A program made the translations under genes and the position numbers. From an uncultured bacterium (GTDB lineage: Bacteria > Cyanobacteriota > Vampirovibrionia > Gastranaerophilales > Gastranaerophilaceae), in the NCBI GenBank assembly GCA_950022695.1, contig CATLLN010000002.1:388520-452519 (forward strand): a stretch of DNA of 64,000 nt, given 5' to 3'. The notes below the pieces were generated by a model. The model saw nothing but the letters and a program-made list of their open reading frames with translations, had not been told where the DNA came from and made no database searches. This document shows positions 1 to 8,231 of this stretch, one piece after another. How positions within the stretch are numbered: position 1 is the first letter of the stretch; each line of letters starts with the position of its first letter.

Positions 1-287
1 ACAACACATTCAATACCAGCTTTTTTAGCTTTTTGAGCGATTGCTTCACCAACAACTTTTGCAGCAGCAATGTTACCGCCGTGAGCTAATTTTTCTTTTA
101 ACTCTTTATCGTTAGATGATGCAGCAGCCAATGTTACATGGTTTACATCGTCAATCAATTGAGCATAAATGTGTTTTGTACTTCTGTATACAGCTAATCT
201 TGGGAACTCAGCAGTTCCTGAAAGTTTAACTCTGATTGATCTGTGTCTTTTTTGAACTAATGGTTTTCTTGCTTGTTGTTTAATCAT
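1..287 (-). CDS. rplR: Large ribosomal subunit protein uL18 (partial, 3' end outside window)
   Basis: Binds 5S rRNA and helps dock it, with L5, on the large subunit. The visible 95 codons begin [20 protein letters not shown] and continue through the typical L18 core ([22 protein letters not shown]). The C-terminal quarter lies beyond the left edge. The start at 287 is preceded by an AAAGGAAA ribosome binding site about 8 nt away. It is the last visible gene of the minus-strand spc cluster, separated from rplF by an inserted 99-aa gene that is not part of the usual order. Identification is secure. Confidence 0.96.
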   Translation of the reverse strand, partial: MIKQQARKPLVQKRHRSIRVKLSGTAEFPRLAVYRSTKHIYAQLIDDVNHVTLAAASSNDKELKEKLAHGGNIAAAKVVGEAIAQKAKKAGIECV

Positions 288-352
288 TTTTATTTTCCTT
301 TCGTTTAACCCAAACCTTCTTGATAAAACCTAACCAAGGGTTCATACGGGCA

Positions 353-652
353 TTATACATATAAATCGACTTTTGTTTTGGCTATATATTGACGGGCAAG
401 ATTTTCATCTATAACTTTAAAAAGTTCTACCATCAATATAGGATTATCATAAGGAGTATTTATCCTAATAATAGGAGTCTTTTTCCCTGTTGATTCCTTT
501 AAAATATGAACTCCTAATGCAGGCATATTTTTATTGTAACCGTAATATTTTTGATAAAACATTTTGGCTTGTTGATATTTTGAATTAATTTCCGTAGGTT
601 TAGTTCCTGCAGGAAAGTTAATATCATATATTCCTGAAAAAGTTACATTCAT
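353..652 (-). CDS. Small motif-bearing hypothetical protein inserted in the spc ribosomal operon
   Basis: 99 aa of unknown function, lying between rplF and rplR where bacteria normally have no gene. Its start is 18 bp after the rplF stop and AAAGG lies about 10 nt before the ATG, so it is probably co-transcribed with ribosomal genes. The N-terminus reads MNVTFSGIYDINFPAG. The F-[ST]-[GS]-x-Y-x-I pattern recurs at the N-terminus of the 190-aa protein at 26349. The rest is a basic soluble domain (QQAKMFYQKYYGY, GVHILKEST) without membrane segments or signal peptide. I do not recognise a named family. I infer a lineage-specific protein family, from the motif shared inside this window. Confidence 0.7.
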   Translation of the reverse strand: MNVTFSGIYDINFPAGTKPTEINSKYQQAKMFYQKYYGYNKNMPALGVHILKESTGKKTPIIRINTPYDNPILMVELFKVIDENLARQYIAKTKVDLYV

Positions 653-670
653 ACTTTAGCAGCCTTTAGA

Positions 671-1210
671 TTATTTTTTACCAGCTTTACCAGCTTTACG
701 TCTGATATATTCGCCTTCGTATTTAACACCTTTACCTTTGTATACTTCAGGTTTGCGTTTTGATCTGATTAGAGCTGCAACATCACCGACTTTTTGTTTA
801 TTAGAACCTTTTACAGTGATTTTTGTATTAGCTTCAACTGAGATTGTAATACCTTCAGGCGGTACAATATCAACAGGGTGAGAGTAACCCAAAGCCATAT
901 TCAAAGTTGTACCTTGCATTTGTGCTCTGTAACCTACACCGTTGATTTCAAGCTTTTTAACAAAGCCTTCTTTTACACCAGTTACTGCATTTGCAACTAA
1001 AGTTCTTGACAAACCAAATAACGCATCTGTTTCACGAGAAGCACCTACTTTTGATAGGATAATTTGGTTATCTTCGATTTTAACTGCGATTTCCGGACGA
1101 ACATTAACAACTTCAGTACCTAAAGGTCCTTTAGCTGTAACAACTTGTCCTTCAATTTTAACCTCAACACCTTGAGGAATTTCTATCGGTTTTTTACCAA
1201 TTCTTGACAT
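671..1210 (-). CDS. rplF: Large ribosomal subunit protein uL6
   Basis: 179 aa, the usual L6 length. L6 lies near the sarcin-ricin loop and helps form the factor-binding region of the 50S subunit. The N-terminus MSRIGKKPIEIPQGV and the C-terminal signature KGVKYEGEYIRRKAGKAGKK are canonical. An AAAGGAG site lies 8 nt before the ATG. It follows rpsH after an unusually long 186-bp spacer that carries one copy of an 84-bp repeat, and it precedes the 99-aa insertion gene. Confidence 0.98.
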   Translation of the reverse strand: MSRIGKKPIEIPQGVEVKIEGQVVTAKGPLGTEVVNVRPEIAVKIEDNQIILSKVGASRETDALFGLSRTLVANAVTGVKEGFVKKLEINGVGYRAQMQGTTLNMALGYSHPVDIVPPEGITISVEANTKITVKGSNKQKVGDVAALIRSKRKPEVYKGKGVKYEGEYIRRKAGKAGKK

Positions 1211-1296
1211 TTTAATTTCTCCTTTTGGTATATCTACTTACTTTCAAACTTTTCTACCAATTATGCTTGAAGTTTGACCGGCTTAACACCGGTACT

Positions 1297-1380
1297 ATCT
1301 TGGATTATTGGCTGCTCGACCGGCTCATCGCAGCTCTCACCTAGGCAAACTCGCTACGCTCCGTTCTTGCCAAAATCCAC
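1297..1380. repeat. 84-bp dispersed repeat, copy A
   Basis: This stretch matches 3729-3812 over 84 bp without gaps and with five mismatches by eye. It is markedly GC-richer than its surroundings. It lies in the rpsH-rplF spacer, just downstream of the rpsH stop. Shared blocks include CTTGGATTATTG, CTCGACCGGCTCATCGCAGC and ACTCGCTACGCTCCGTTC. The middle contains the self-complementary CCTAGG. It resembles a non-autonomous extragenic repeat. The open frame on the plus strand through it is most likely not a gene. Confidence 0.85.
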
Positions 1381-1396
1381 CACACCGGCTTGTACG

Positions 1397-1795
1397 TTAG
1401 TAAACGTAGCAAAGAACTTCGCCGCCAACGTTTTCTTTTCTTGCTTTTCTATCTGTTAACAATCCTTTTGGAGTTGAAACGATAGCAACACCCATACCAC
1501 CTAAAACTTTTTGTAAGTTTTTAGATTTTGAGTAGCTTCTTAAACCTGGTTTAGAAATTCTTTCTAATTTTGTGATAACAGGTTTGCCGTTAGCTTCGTA
1601 TTTTAAAGTTATAGAAATAACTTTGAATTTACCGGCTTCTTTAACTTCATAACCAGCAATGAAACCTTCTTCTTTCAATACTCTTGCTAATTCGACTTTC
1701 AATTTTGAAGCCGGCACATCAACTGTTTGATGTGAAACCATGTTAGCATTTCTGATTCTTGTTAGCATATCTGCTATAGGATCTGTCATTGACAT
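1397..1795 (-). CDS. rpsH: Small ribosomal subunit protein uS8
   Basis: 132 aa from [19 protein letters not shown] to the canonical ending [13 protein letters not shown]8 binds helix 21 of 16S rRNA early in 30S assembly, and in many bacteria represses its own operon. I chose the start at 1795 and not the longer frame to 1819, because GGAGG lies 8 nt before this ATG and family members start here. It is preceded by a terminator hairpin and about 190 bp of spacer, so it probably has its own promoter. Confidence 0.97.
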   Translation of the reverse strand: MSMTDPIADMLTRIRNANMVSHQTVDVPASKLKVELARVLKEEGFIAGYEVKEAGKFKVISITLKYEANGKPVITKLERISKPGLRSYSKSKNLQKVLGGMGVAIVSTPKGLLTDRKARKENVGGEVLCYVY

Positions 1796-1923
1796 TTTAA
1801 TTCCTCCGGACTTACCCACAGTTATAGGCAGTATCCTTACTTAACTATTACACCACTTACCAAGTTAATCTTTGCCTTTAATTCGGGAATTACCCTTTTT
1901 GGCGTATCCTGGCAGTCTGGAAC

Positions 1924-1953
1924 TGTATACACTTATTTTATAACAAACAACAA
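1924..1953 (-). promoter_or_regulatory. Putative promoter for rpsH-rplF-rplR
   Basis: On the minus strand TTGTTG (1948-1953) is followed after 18 bp by TATACA (1924-1929). It lies directly downstream of the rpsN-rpsH terminator and about 130 bp upstream of rpsH, where a new promoter is needed if the terminator works. The matches are imperfect, so this is a weak call. Confidence 0.35.
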
Positions 1954-1984
1954 TATTTACAATAGTAAACTTAAGATATGTAAC

Positions 1985-2014
1985 AAAAAAGCGGTCATAA
2001 TGACCGCTTTTTTT
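1985..2014 (-). terminator. Intrinsic terminator hairpin between rpsN and rpsH
   Basis: GCGGTCA (1991-1997) pairs with TGACCGC (2001-2007) around a 3-nt loop. The hairpin is flanked by A6 on one side and T7 on the other, so it looks like a rho-independent terminator in both directions. It interrupts an otherwise contiguous ribosomal protein operon, 30 bp after the rpsN stop. Confidence 0.8.
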
Positions 2015-2043
2015 ATTAACTTAGATTTATGGCATTAAACAAA

Positions 2044-2250
2044 CTACCAGCTTGCTTTTGTTACACCAGGTAATAAACCTTGGTGAGCCATTTTTCTTAA
2101 ACAAATTCTGCACAAACCGAAATCTCTATGAAATCCGTGTGGTCTTCCACAGATAGAACATCTGTTGTGAAGTCTTACTGTTGGGTATTTTCCGGCAGCA
2201 GCAAGTTTTTGACGTTTAAGTTCTTTGTTAATCATCGCTTTCTTAGCCAT
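2044..2250 (-). CDS. rpsN: Small ribosomal subunit protein uS14, zinc-binding type
   Basis: 68 aa. S14 sits in the head of the 30S subunit. The Zn ribbon is visible as CSICGRPHG and [12 protein letters not shown], followed by the canonical ending [11 protein letters not shown]. This four-cysteine, short type is the C+ form of the family. It is a little longer than the usual 61 aa because of an N-terminal extension ([16 protein letters not shown]). It sits 23 bp after rplE and is followed by a strong terminator-like hairpin. Confidence 0.97.
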   Translation of the reverse strand: MAKKAMINKELKRQKLAAAGKYPTVRLHNRCSICGRPHGFHRDFGLCRICLRKMAHQGLLPGVTKASW

Positions 2251-2273
2251 GAATTTCTCCTATCTTGTACTTA

Positions 2274-2831
2274 TTAGTTTTTACTACCTTTGAATGGCAT
2301 TCCGAGAAGTCTTAACAATTCTCTTGCCTCTTCATCTGTTTCAGCAGTTGTGATAACTGAAACGTTCATACCCTTAACTAAATCTACTTCTTCATAAGTG
2401 ATTTCAGGGAATAAAGCTTGTTCTTTCAAGCCTAATGTATAGTTTCCACGACCATCAAAACTTTTTGCGCTGATACCGCGGAAGTCACGGATTCTTGGAA
2501 GTACAACACAAATTAGTTTTTGTAAGAAATCATACATTCTTTCGCCACGCAATGTTGCCATTGCTCCAACCGGCATACCTTCTCTCAATTTGTATGAAGC
2601 GATTGATTTTTTAGCTTTTGTAACTACTGCTTTTTGACCGGCAATTTTTGTTAACTGAGCTTCAATTGCTTCTGCAATTTTTGAGTTGTGAGAAGCTTCA
2701 CCTACACCCATGTTCAAAACAATTTTAACTAGTTTTGGAACTTGGTGATCATTTTTGTAGCCAAACTTTTCTTTCATAGCTGGAACTACATCTTCTTGAT
2801 ATTTTGCTTTTAAATTTTTTGTTACTGTCAT
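2274..2831 (-). CDS. rplE: Large ribosomal subunit protein uL5
   Basis: 185 aa. L5 binds 5S rRNA and contacts the P-site tRNA. Typical segments are [14 protein letters not shown] near the N-terminus, [14 protein letters not shown] in the middle, and [16 protein letters not shown] near the end. A GGAAA-type ribosome binding site precedes the ATG. The position between rplX and rpsN is the normal spc order. Confidence 0.98.
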   Translation of the reverse strand: MTVTKNLKAKYQEDVVPAMKEKFGYKNDHQVPKLVKIVLNMGVGEASHNSKIAEAIEAQLTKIAGQKAVVTKAKKSIASYKLREGMPVGAMATLRGERMYDFLQKLICVVLPRIRDFRGISAKSFDGRGNYTLGLKEQALFPEITYEEVDLVKGMNVSVITTAETDEEARELLRLLGMPFKGSKN

Positions 2832-2878
2832 TTTTCTTTTCCTTTACTATTGGTATTAATGTCGTAATCACTTACACA

Positions 2879-3217
2879 TTAAGCATCTAGTTGTTCACCG
2901 CATTTTTTACAAACGCGAACTTTTTTACCATCAATAACTTTCATTTCTACTCTTGTTGCCTTTTCGCAAGCTGGGCATACTATCATAACATTTGAAGAAT
3001 CAATTGGAGCTTCAAGTTTGATTAGTCCGCCTTGGATACCTGCTGCCGGTTGAGGTTTTTGAGCTTTAGTCACCATATTAGCGCCTTCTACAATTACTCT
3101 TCCTTTTTCAAGGTCAACTTTTTTTACGTTACCGATTTTACCTTTATCTTTACCTGCAATAACAACGACTCTGTCGCTTGTTTTTACATGTAAGCTTTTT
3201 TTATCTTTGTTTGTCAT
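2879..3217 (-). CDS. rplX: Large ribosomal subunit protein uL24 with C-terminal zinc ribbon
   Basis: 112 aa. L24 initiates 50S assembly. The KOW motif is seen in RVVVIAGKDKGKIGNVKKV (residues 16-34). The tail carries CPACEKATR and RVCKKCGEQLD, two CxxC pairs that many L24 proteins have as a zinc ribbon. It is preceded by AGGAG and lies 73 bp downstream of rplN in the expected order. Confidence 0.97.
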   Translation of the reverse strand: MTNKDKKSLHVKTSDRVVVIAGKDKGKIGNVKKVDLEKGRVIVEGANMVTKAQKPQPAAGIQGGLIKLEAPIDSSNVMIVCPACEKATRVEMKVIDGKKVRVCKKCGEQLDA

Positions 3218-3290
3218 TTTTTTCTCCTGGTTTTATCTTTCATGGACTGACTTTATAAACAATATAAAGTCTATTACATGTATTTGTATA

Positions 3291-3659
3291 TTAGATAACT
3301 TCCGGTGCAAGAGAAACTATTTTCATATAACCTTTGTCTCTTAATTCACGAGCAACAGGTCCGAAAACACGAGTACCTCTTGGGTTGCCGTCTTTGTTAA
3401 TAATAACTGCAGCATTTTCATCAAATCTGATAACTGAACCGTCATTACGTTTGATATCTGCTTTAGTTCTTACTACAACTGCACGAACAACTTCACCTTT
3501 TTTCACAGCCATATTCGGAGTCGCATCTTTTACAGAAGCTACGATTTCATCGCCTACTGCTGCAAATTTTTTATTTGAGCTTCCCATAACACGGATACAT
3601 AACAATTGTTTAGCACCTGTATTATCTGCTACTTCTAGTCTTGTTTCTTGTTGTATCAT
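3291..3659 (-). CDS. rplN: Large ribosomal subunit protein uL14
   Basis: 122 aa, the canonical length. L14 contacts 16S rRNA at the subunit interface and is the site where RsfS acts. It begins [20 protein letters not shown] and ends [18 protein letters not shown], both family signatures. It is preceded by AAAGGAAA. The 152-bp spacer to rpsQ upstream holds the second copy of the 84-bp repeat. Confidence 0.98.
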   Translation of the reverse strand: MIQQETRLEVADNTGAKQLLCIRVMGSSNKKFAAVGDEIVASVKDATPNMAVKKGEVVRAVVVRTKADIKRNDGSVIRFDENAAVIINKDGNPRGTRVFGPVARELRDKGYMKIVSLAPEVI

Positions 3660-3728
3660 TTTTCTTTCCTTTTAGTATTAATCTACTACTTTTGCCTCTC
3701 ATTACTCAGTGGTAATGTTGCTTTTTGC

Positions 3729-3812
3729 ATCTTGGATTATTGACGGCTCGACCGGCTCATCGCAGCTCTCGCCTGGGCGAACTCGCTACGCTCCGTTCTT
3801 GCCAAAATCCAC
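3729..3812. repeat. 84-bp dispersed repeat, copy B
   Basis: It matches copy A at 1297-1380 along its full 84 bp, with five substitutions. It fills the rpsQ-rplN spacer and ends at the first base of the rpsQ stop codon. The middle forms a small hairpin, TCGCC-TG-GGCGA (3769-3780), which in copy A is partly lost. As in copy A, the GC-rich composition differs from the flanking DNA. Confidence 0.85.
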
Positions 3813-4057
3813 TATCTTGCTTTTTCAACTACTTCAGCTACAACCCAGCGTTTGCTGCCAGAAATTGGTCTATTTTCAACGATTCTTACGATATCGCCTT
3901 CGTTACAAACGTTTTCTGCATCGTGTGCTTTATAGTGTTTATTAGATTCGATAATCTTTTTGTATTTTGGATGTGGTTCATAATCAGCAACTTTTACAAC
4001 TACTGTTTTGTCCATTTTGTTACTAACTACCATTCCTTGTTTTTCTTTTTTAGGCAT
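3812..4057 (-). CDS. rpsQ: Small ribosomal subunit protein uS17
   Basis: 81 aa. S17 is a primary 16S rRNA binding protein of OB fold. Visible signatures are [18 protein letters not shown] near the N-terminus and [18 protein letters not shown] in the second half. The start overlaps the end of rpmC by 8 nt, which indicates translational coupling. The stop codon touches the 84-bp repeat. Confidence 0.97.
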   Translation of the reverse strand: MPKKEKQGMVVSNKMDKTVVVKVADYEPHPKYKKIIESNKHYKAHDAENVCNEGDIVRIVENRPISGSKRWVVAEVVEKAR

Positions 4058-4247
4058 TTTGTACCTCTTTTTCTGTTATTACTGTTTTTGCTTGAGCGAT
4101 GAGTTTTTTAGTTTTAGAAATACTTGCTGTATTTTCTAATTTATGAGTTGATAATTGCAATCTTGCTTCAAGTAGTTGTTTTTTCCAATCTACGATAGCA
4201 TTTTGTAACTCATCAGCTGTTTTTTCACGCATTTCACTTAATTTCAT
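4050..4247 (-). CDS. rpmC: Large ribosomal subunit protein uL29
   Basis: 65 aa. L29 sits at the exit tunnel and forms part of the docking site for trigger factor and SRP. The sequence [20 protein letters not shown], followed by [20 protein letters not shown], is typical. Spacing to rplP upstream is 76 bp. It overlaps the next gene, rpsQ, by 8 nt. Confidence 0.95.
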   Translation of the reverse strand: MKLSEMREKTADELQNAIVDWKKQLLEARLQLSTHKLENTASISKTKKLIAQAKTVITEKEVQNA

Positions 4248-4323
4248 TTTTATTTTCCTTTATATTGTTCCTTATCTTATCCGACCTGAAGAATAAACTT
4301 CTTGTTAAGACAAGGGTTATATA

Positions 4324-4743
4324 CTATGCTTGTTCTCTTGGTTGTTCAACAATTTTAACTTTGATAGGTAATTTTTGTGCTGCCAATTCTAAAGCACGAA
4401 CTGCAGTATTTCTATCGAAGTAATCTAATTCAAACAATAATCTGTTTGGTTTAACAACTGCTACCCAGTATTCTACGTTACCTTTACCTGAACCCATACG
4501 AGTTTCTGCAGGTTTTGCTGTAATTGGTTTATCTGGGAATATTTTAATCCAAACGTTACCGCCACGTTTGATTTCACGAGTCATTGCACGACGTGCAGCC
4601 TCGATTTGACGGCTGGTAATCCAACCTGGCTCTACTGCTTGAAGAGCGTATTGACCGAATTCAAGTTTTGTACCTCTTGTTTCAGTACCTTTCATTCTGC
4701 CTTTCATTATTTTGCGGTATTTAGTCTTTTTAGGCTGTAACAT
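4324..4743 (-). CDS. rplP: Large ribosomal subunit protein uL16
   Basis: 139 aa. L16 organises the A site of the peptidyl transferase region. Signatures are [19 protein letters not shown] at the N-terminus, [17 protein letters not shown] in the middle, and [22 protein letters not shown] lies about 11 nt before the ATG. It sits 32 bp downstream of rpsC in the standard S10 order. Confidence 0.98.
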   Translation of the reverse strand: MLQPKKTKYRKIMKGRMKGTETRGTKLEFGQYALQAVEPGWITSRQIEAARRAMTREIKRGGNVWIKIFPDKPITAKPAETRMGSGKGNVEYWVAVVKPNRLLFELDYFDRNTAVRALELAAQKLPIKVKIVEQPREQA

Positions 4744-4775
4744 TATATTTTGCTCCTATTATTTTATACCTTTAA

Positions 4776-5513
4776 CTAGCTTTGCGGTGCTGATTCAACA
4801 TTTCTGCTGCGTCTTGGACGTCTGCCGCCTTTGTCAGCATTGTCTTTACCGCTTTTTAATTTGATGTTTTGGTCTGCCATTTCGCCTGGCATCAAGTTGC
4901 CTTTGAAAATCCAAACTTTAACACCGATTTTACCCATGATTGTATCAGCTTCTGCGAAACCATAATCAACGTCTGCTCTAAGTGTTTGAAGAGGAATTCT
5001 TCCTTCTTTTGCCCACTCTGAACGTGCAATTTCAGCACCACCCAAACGTCCTGATACCATAACTTTAATACCTTGAACGCCTGAACGCATTGTTCTTTGC
5101 ATAGCTTGTTTCATAGCTCTACGGAACGCAATACGTTTTTCAAGTTGTTGTGCGATAGATTCTGCAACTAACTGAGCATCTGCATCAATTCTTGCAACTT
5201 CTACAACATTGATTATAACAGGTTTTCCAATGTATTTTGCAACTTCTTGACGAAGTTCATCAATACCTTGTCCGCCACGGCCAACAACTATACCAGGTTT
5301 TGCTGTAACAACTGTAATTGTTGTATTTTGTGCTTTTCTGGCAATCAAAATTCTTGAAACACCAGCTGCATATAGTTTTTTCTTAACGAATTTTCTGATT
5401 TTAGCATCTTCTGCTACGAATACTGCGTAGTCTTTAACCTTAGCAAACCAAGTGCTTACCCAAGGTTGAATTATTCCTACTCTAAATCCGGTTGGATGTG
5501 TTTTTTGTCCCAT
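4776..5513 (-). CDS. rpsC: Small ribosomal subunit protein uS3
   Basis: 245 aa. S3 forms part of the mRNA entry tunnel. It begins [18 protein letters not shown], has a KH-type [16 protein letters not shown] segment near residue 80, and carries the C-terminal domain signature KGNLMPGEM near residue 205. The lysine/arginine-rich tail is slightly long. It lies 12 bp downstream of rplV. Confidence 0.98.
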   Translation of the reverse strand: MGQKTHPTGFRVGIIQPWVSTWFAKVKDYAVFVAEDAKIRKFVKKKLYAAGVSRILIARKAQNTTITVVTAKPGIVVGRGGQGIDELRQEVAKYIGKPVIINVVEVARIDADAQLVAESIAQQLEKRIAFRRAMKQAMQRTMRSGVQGIKVMVSGRLGGAEIARSEWAKEGRIPLQTLRADVDYGFAEADTIMGKIGVKVWIFKGNLMPGEMADQNIKLKSGKDNADKGGRRPRRSRNVESAPQS

Positions 5514-5525
5514 TTTATTACTTTC

Positions 5526-5864
5526 CTATTTTGTTGTATCACTAACTACTAATGTAAGGTGTGATGTACGTTTCATTCTTGAATACATACGACCTTGAGC
5601 TCTTGTTCTTGCACGTTTATAAGTAACACTTTCGTCAGCAAAGATTTGAGAAATCTTTAATGATTCAGGAGCTACACCATATTGTTCACGAGCATTTGCA
5701 ATTGCAGCTTTTAAGTTCTTTTCAACTACTCTTGCCGCAAAATATGGCATAAAACGTAACATATCTTGAGCTTCAATAACAGCTTTTCCTCTTACTTCGT
5801 TGATTACTCGGCGAAGTTTTCTTGCTGTCATTTTTATGTCTGTTTGTTTTGCTTTTGCTTCCAT
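5526..5864 (-). CDS. rplV: Large ribosomal subunit protein uL22
   Basis: 112 aa. L22 lines the exit tunnel; its beta hairpin is a macrolide resistance site. Typical sequence includes KMTARKLRRVINEVRGK, the central NAREQYGV, and the tip and tail RARTRAQGRMYSRMKRTSHL. It lies between rpsS and rpsC as expected, preceded by AAAGGAT. Confidence 0.97.
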   Translation of the reverse strand: MEAKAKQTDIKMTARKLRRVINEVRGKAVIEAQDMLRFMPYFAARVVEKNLKAAIANAREQYGVAPESLKISQIFADESVTYKRARTRAQGRMYSRMKRTSHLTLVVSDTTK

Positions 5865-5910
5865 TTTTTTATCCTTTATTTAATATAAATATCACTTTGG
5901 ATTATTTGTA

Positions 5911-6189
5911 CTAACCTCTTTTTGCTTTATCTGCCCCAGCGTGACCTTTGAATAGTCTTGTTGGAGCAAATTCGCCTAATTTATGGCCTACCATTTGTTC
6001 TGTTACATAAACAGGTACGTGAGTTTTACCGTTGTGAACAGCAATTGTATGACCTAACATATCAGGTACAATCATTGATGCTCTTGACCAAGTTTTGATA
6101 ACTTTTTTGTCAGAGTTAGCATTCATTTTATCAATTTTCTTTTGTAGAGCTTCTTCTACATATGCACCTTTTTTTAATGAACGTGCCAT
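5911..6189 (-). CDS. rpsS: Small ribosomal subunit protein uS19
   Basis: 92 aa, the canonical length. S19 forms a complex with S13 in the 30S head near the A site. It begins [20 protein letters not shown] and contains [20 protein letters not shown] and KLGEFAPTR, all diagnostic. AAAGGAG precedes the ATG. The spacer to rplB contains a terminator-like hairpin. Confidence 0.98.
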   Translation of the reverse strand: MARSLKKGAYVEEALQKKIDKMNANSDKKVIKTWSRASMIVPDMLGHTIAVHNGKTHVPVYVTEQMVGHKLGEFAPTRLFKGHAGADKAKRG

Positions 6190-6227
6190 TTATTTCTCCT
6201 TTTTAGTTTGTTATTTATTTTTAAAAA

Positions 6228-6257
6228 GGGCTTTTACTTATATTGGCATAAAAGCCC
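6228..6257 (-). terminator. Terminator-like hairpin in the rplB-rpsS spacer
   Basis: GGGCTTTTA (6228-6236) pairs with TAAAAGCCC (6249-6257). On the minus strand the stem is followed by CCTTTTTAAAAA. It lies inside the S10 operon about 20 bp after the rplB stop, so it may attenuate or process the message and need not end it. Function is inferred. Confidence 0.5.
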
Positions 6258-6274
6258 CTAAATTTTATTATTTG

Positions 6275-7102
6275 CTATTTTTTACGTCTTCTAACGATTA
6301 ACCTATCAGAAGCTTTACCTTTTTTACGAGTTTTGTAACCAAGTGCCGGTTTACCCCAAGGTGTTTTAGGGTGTCCGCCAGGACCTGTTTTACCTTCACC
6401 ACCACCGTGAGGGTGATCGCAAGGATTCATTGTTACACCACGTACTGTTGGTCTGATACCCATATAACGTTTTCTTCCGGCTTTACCGATTGATAAGTTT
6501 TTGAATTCTGAGTTACCTAATGTACCGATGGTAGCCATACATTCTTTTCTTACCATTCTCATTTCGCCTGAAGGAAGTTTAATTGTTACATAGTTACCTT
6601 CTTTAGCCATAACTTGTGCTGAGTTACCAGCTGATCTAACCATCACACCGCCTCTACCAGGTGTTAATTCAATATTATGAACAATTGAACCTAGAGGAAT
6701 TAATTCAAGCGGTAAAGCGTTACCTGTTTGAACCGGTGCTTCCGGTCCTGAAACGATAACATCACCTACGTTTAAACCTTCCGGTGTTAAGATATATCTT
6801 TTTTCACCGTCAGCGTAGAAACATAGTGAAATTCTTACATTTCTGTTCGGATCGTACTCAATAGTTTTTACTGTTGCAGGTACGCCGAATTTATCTCTTT
6901 TGAAATCAATTACACGGTATGCTCTTTTTACACCGCCGCCTTTGTGACGACATGTAATTCTACCTGTATTATTTCTTCCTGCTGTTTTTTTCAATGATCT
7001 TAATAAAGATTTTTCAGGAGTTGAAGTAGTGATTTCTTGGTAATCACTTCTTGTCATACCTCTTTGTCCCGGAGTGGTCGGATTAATTTTTCTGTTTGCC
7101 AT
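6275..7102 (-). CDS. rplB: Large ribosomal subunit protein uL2
   Basis: 275 aa. L2 is needed for subunit association and peptidyl transfer. It has [17 protein letters not shown] at the start, [19 protein letters not shown] near residue 42, and the strongly conserved [19 protein letters not shown] near residue 225, including the essential histidine region. The ending [14 protein letters not shown] is typical. It is preceded by AGGAG. Confidence 0.98.
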   Translation of the reverse strand: MANRKINPTTPGQRGMTRSDYQEITTSTPEKSLLRSLKKTAGRNNTGRITCRHKGGGVKRAYRVIDFKRDKFGVPATVKTIEYDPNRNVRISLCFYADGEKRYILTPEGLNVGDVIVSGPEAPVQTGNALPLELIPLGSIVHNIELTPGRGGVMVRSAGNSAQVMAKEGNYVTIKLPSGEMRMVRKECMATIGTLGNSEFKNLSIGKAGRKRYMGIRPTVRGVTMNPCDHPHGGGEGKTGPGGHPKTPWGKPALGYKTRKKGKASDRLIVRRRKK

Positions 7103-7167
7103 TTTATTTTCTCCTACTATTGGCTTTGTACTTTTTCATTTTAGGGACATATGCCATAAGCGCCCCG

Positions 7168-7187
7168 ATGGATTTCATAAAATCCAT
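7168..7187 (-). other. Small hairpin immediately after rplW
   Basis: ATGGATTT (7168-7175) pairs with AAATCCAT (7180-7187) around a 4-nt loop. It starts at the last base of the rplW stop. No T-run follows on the minus strand, so it looks like an RNA stability or processing hairpin and not a terminator. Low certainty about function. Confidence 0.4.
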
Positions 7188-7483
7188 TATACGTTAATAA
7201 ATTCGATTGGTTCACCTTCGATAGTAACGATTGCTTTCTTAGATGAATCTGTTCTACCGAATTTATATCCCATTCTTTTTTCGTGAGATGGCATATAAAC
7301 TGTTCTTACTTTTGTAACTTTTCTTCCAGGAAAAGCTAATTCAACAGCTTTAGCAATTTCAATTTTTGTTGCATCTTTTTTTACTTCGAAAGTATATTGT
7401 GCATTTTCTGTTGCTGCCACTGATTTTTCTGTAATTAATGACTTTTTAATAACGTCATATAGTCTTTCTGTTTCTTTACTCAT
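7187..7483 (-). CDS. rplW: Large ribosomal subunit protein uL23
   Basis: 98 aa. L23 surrounds the tunnel exit and is the trigger factor docking site. Signatures are LYDVIKKSLITEKSVAATE, YTFEVKKDATKIEIAKAVE and the loop KVRTVYMPSHEKRMGYK. Start and rplD stop overlap as TAATG, so the two are translationally coupled. Confidence 0.97.
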   Translation of the reverse strand: MSKETERLYDVIKKSLITEKSVAATENAQYTFEVKKDATKIEIAKAVELAFPGRKVTKVRTVYMPSHEKRMGYKFGRTDSSKKAIVTIEGEPIEFINV

Positions 7484-8109
7484 TATTGTAACCTTTCTGT
7501 AATTTCATTTACAGCGGATTCAGTCATAACAACAAAATCAGCTTCCAATAAATCTTTCACATTTAAGTTGGTTGGTAATAAAAGTTTTACGCTTGGAATA
7601 TTTCTTGCTGAAAGTTCAAGATTTTTGTTTTCTTCAGCTTTCGTATCAGCTACAACTAAAACTTTTCCACTTACGTTTAATGATTTCAATGCGCTAACCA
7701 TTAATTTTGTTTTAGGTTCTGCAATTGTTGAGAAATCTTTAACTACAACCAATTGAGCTTCTCTAGCTGACAATGCTGATTTAAGAGCTAATTGTCTAGC
7801 TTTTTGAGGCATGTTGAATGCAAAGCTTCTTGGTTTTGGTCCAAAGATAACGCCACCGCCTGCGAACAATGGTGAACGAAGAGAACCAGCTCTTGCTCTG
7901 CCTGTACCTTTTTGTTTCCAAGGTTTTCTTCCGCCGCCTGCTACTTCAGCTCTTGTTTTAGCACAAGCTGAACCTTGACGAGCATTATTTAATTGTCTTC
8001 TTAATGCTAAGTGCATTACGTGTAAATTAGGTTCTACACCGAAAACACTTTTTTCTAAAGTAATTTCGCCTAATTTTTCTCCATTTGTACTTAATATTTC
8101 TTTTGACAT
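7483..8109 (-). CDS. rplD: Large ribosomal subunit protein uL4
   Basis: 208 aa. L4 lines the tunnel constriction with L22; in enterobacteria it also represses the S10 operon. Diagnostic segments are RQGSACAKTRAEVAGGGRK and WKQKGTGRARAGSLRSPLF in the extended loop, and the VLVVADTK region. It lies 122 bp downstream of rplC, a longer gap than usual, and overlaps rplW by 1 nt. Confidence 0.98.
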   Translation of the reverse strand: MSKEILSTNGEKLGEITLEKSVFGVEPNLHVMHLALRRQLNNARQGSACAKTRAEVAGGGRKPWKQKGTGRARAGSLRSPLFAGGGVIFGPKPRSFAFNMPQKARQLALKSALSAREAQLVVVKDFSTIAEPKTKLMVSALKSLNVSGKVLVVADTKAEENKNLELSARNIPSVKLLLPTNLNVKDLLEADFVVMTESAVNEITERLQ

Positions 8110-8231
8110 TTTAATTTTCCTTTATTTTAATTATCTTTCCGTTTAAGACTGCTTACCGCTTGCTCCAAGCTTTATTTGGCAAGACCAGCCGGTTTTTAAG
8201 ACTTTCCTTGTCTGAGGGAGATTTTGGAGGG

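Noticed and set aside
1274-1459. Plus-strand open frame through the 84-bp repeat (and the similar one at 3709-3945)
   Set aside because: The shared peptide only reflects the DNA repeat; the frames run antisense into rpsH and rpsQ, have no ribosome binding site and differ outside the repeat.
3725-4102. 125-aa plus-strand frame over rpsQ/rpmC
   Set aside because: It is a phenylalanine/leucine-rich shadow of the minus-strand ribosomal genes.
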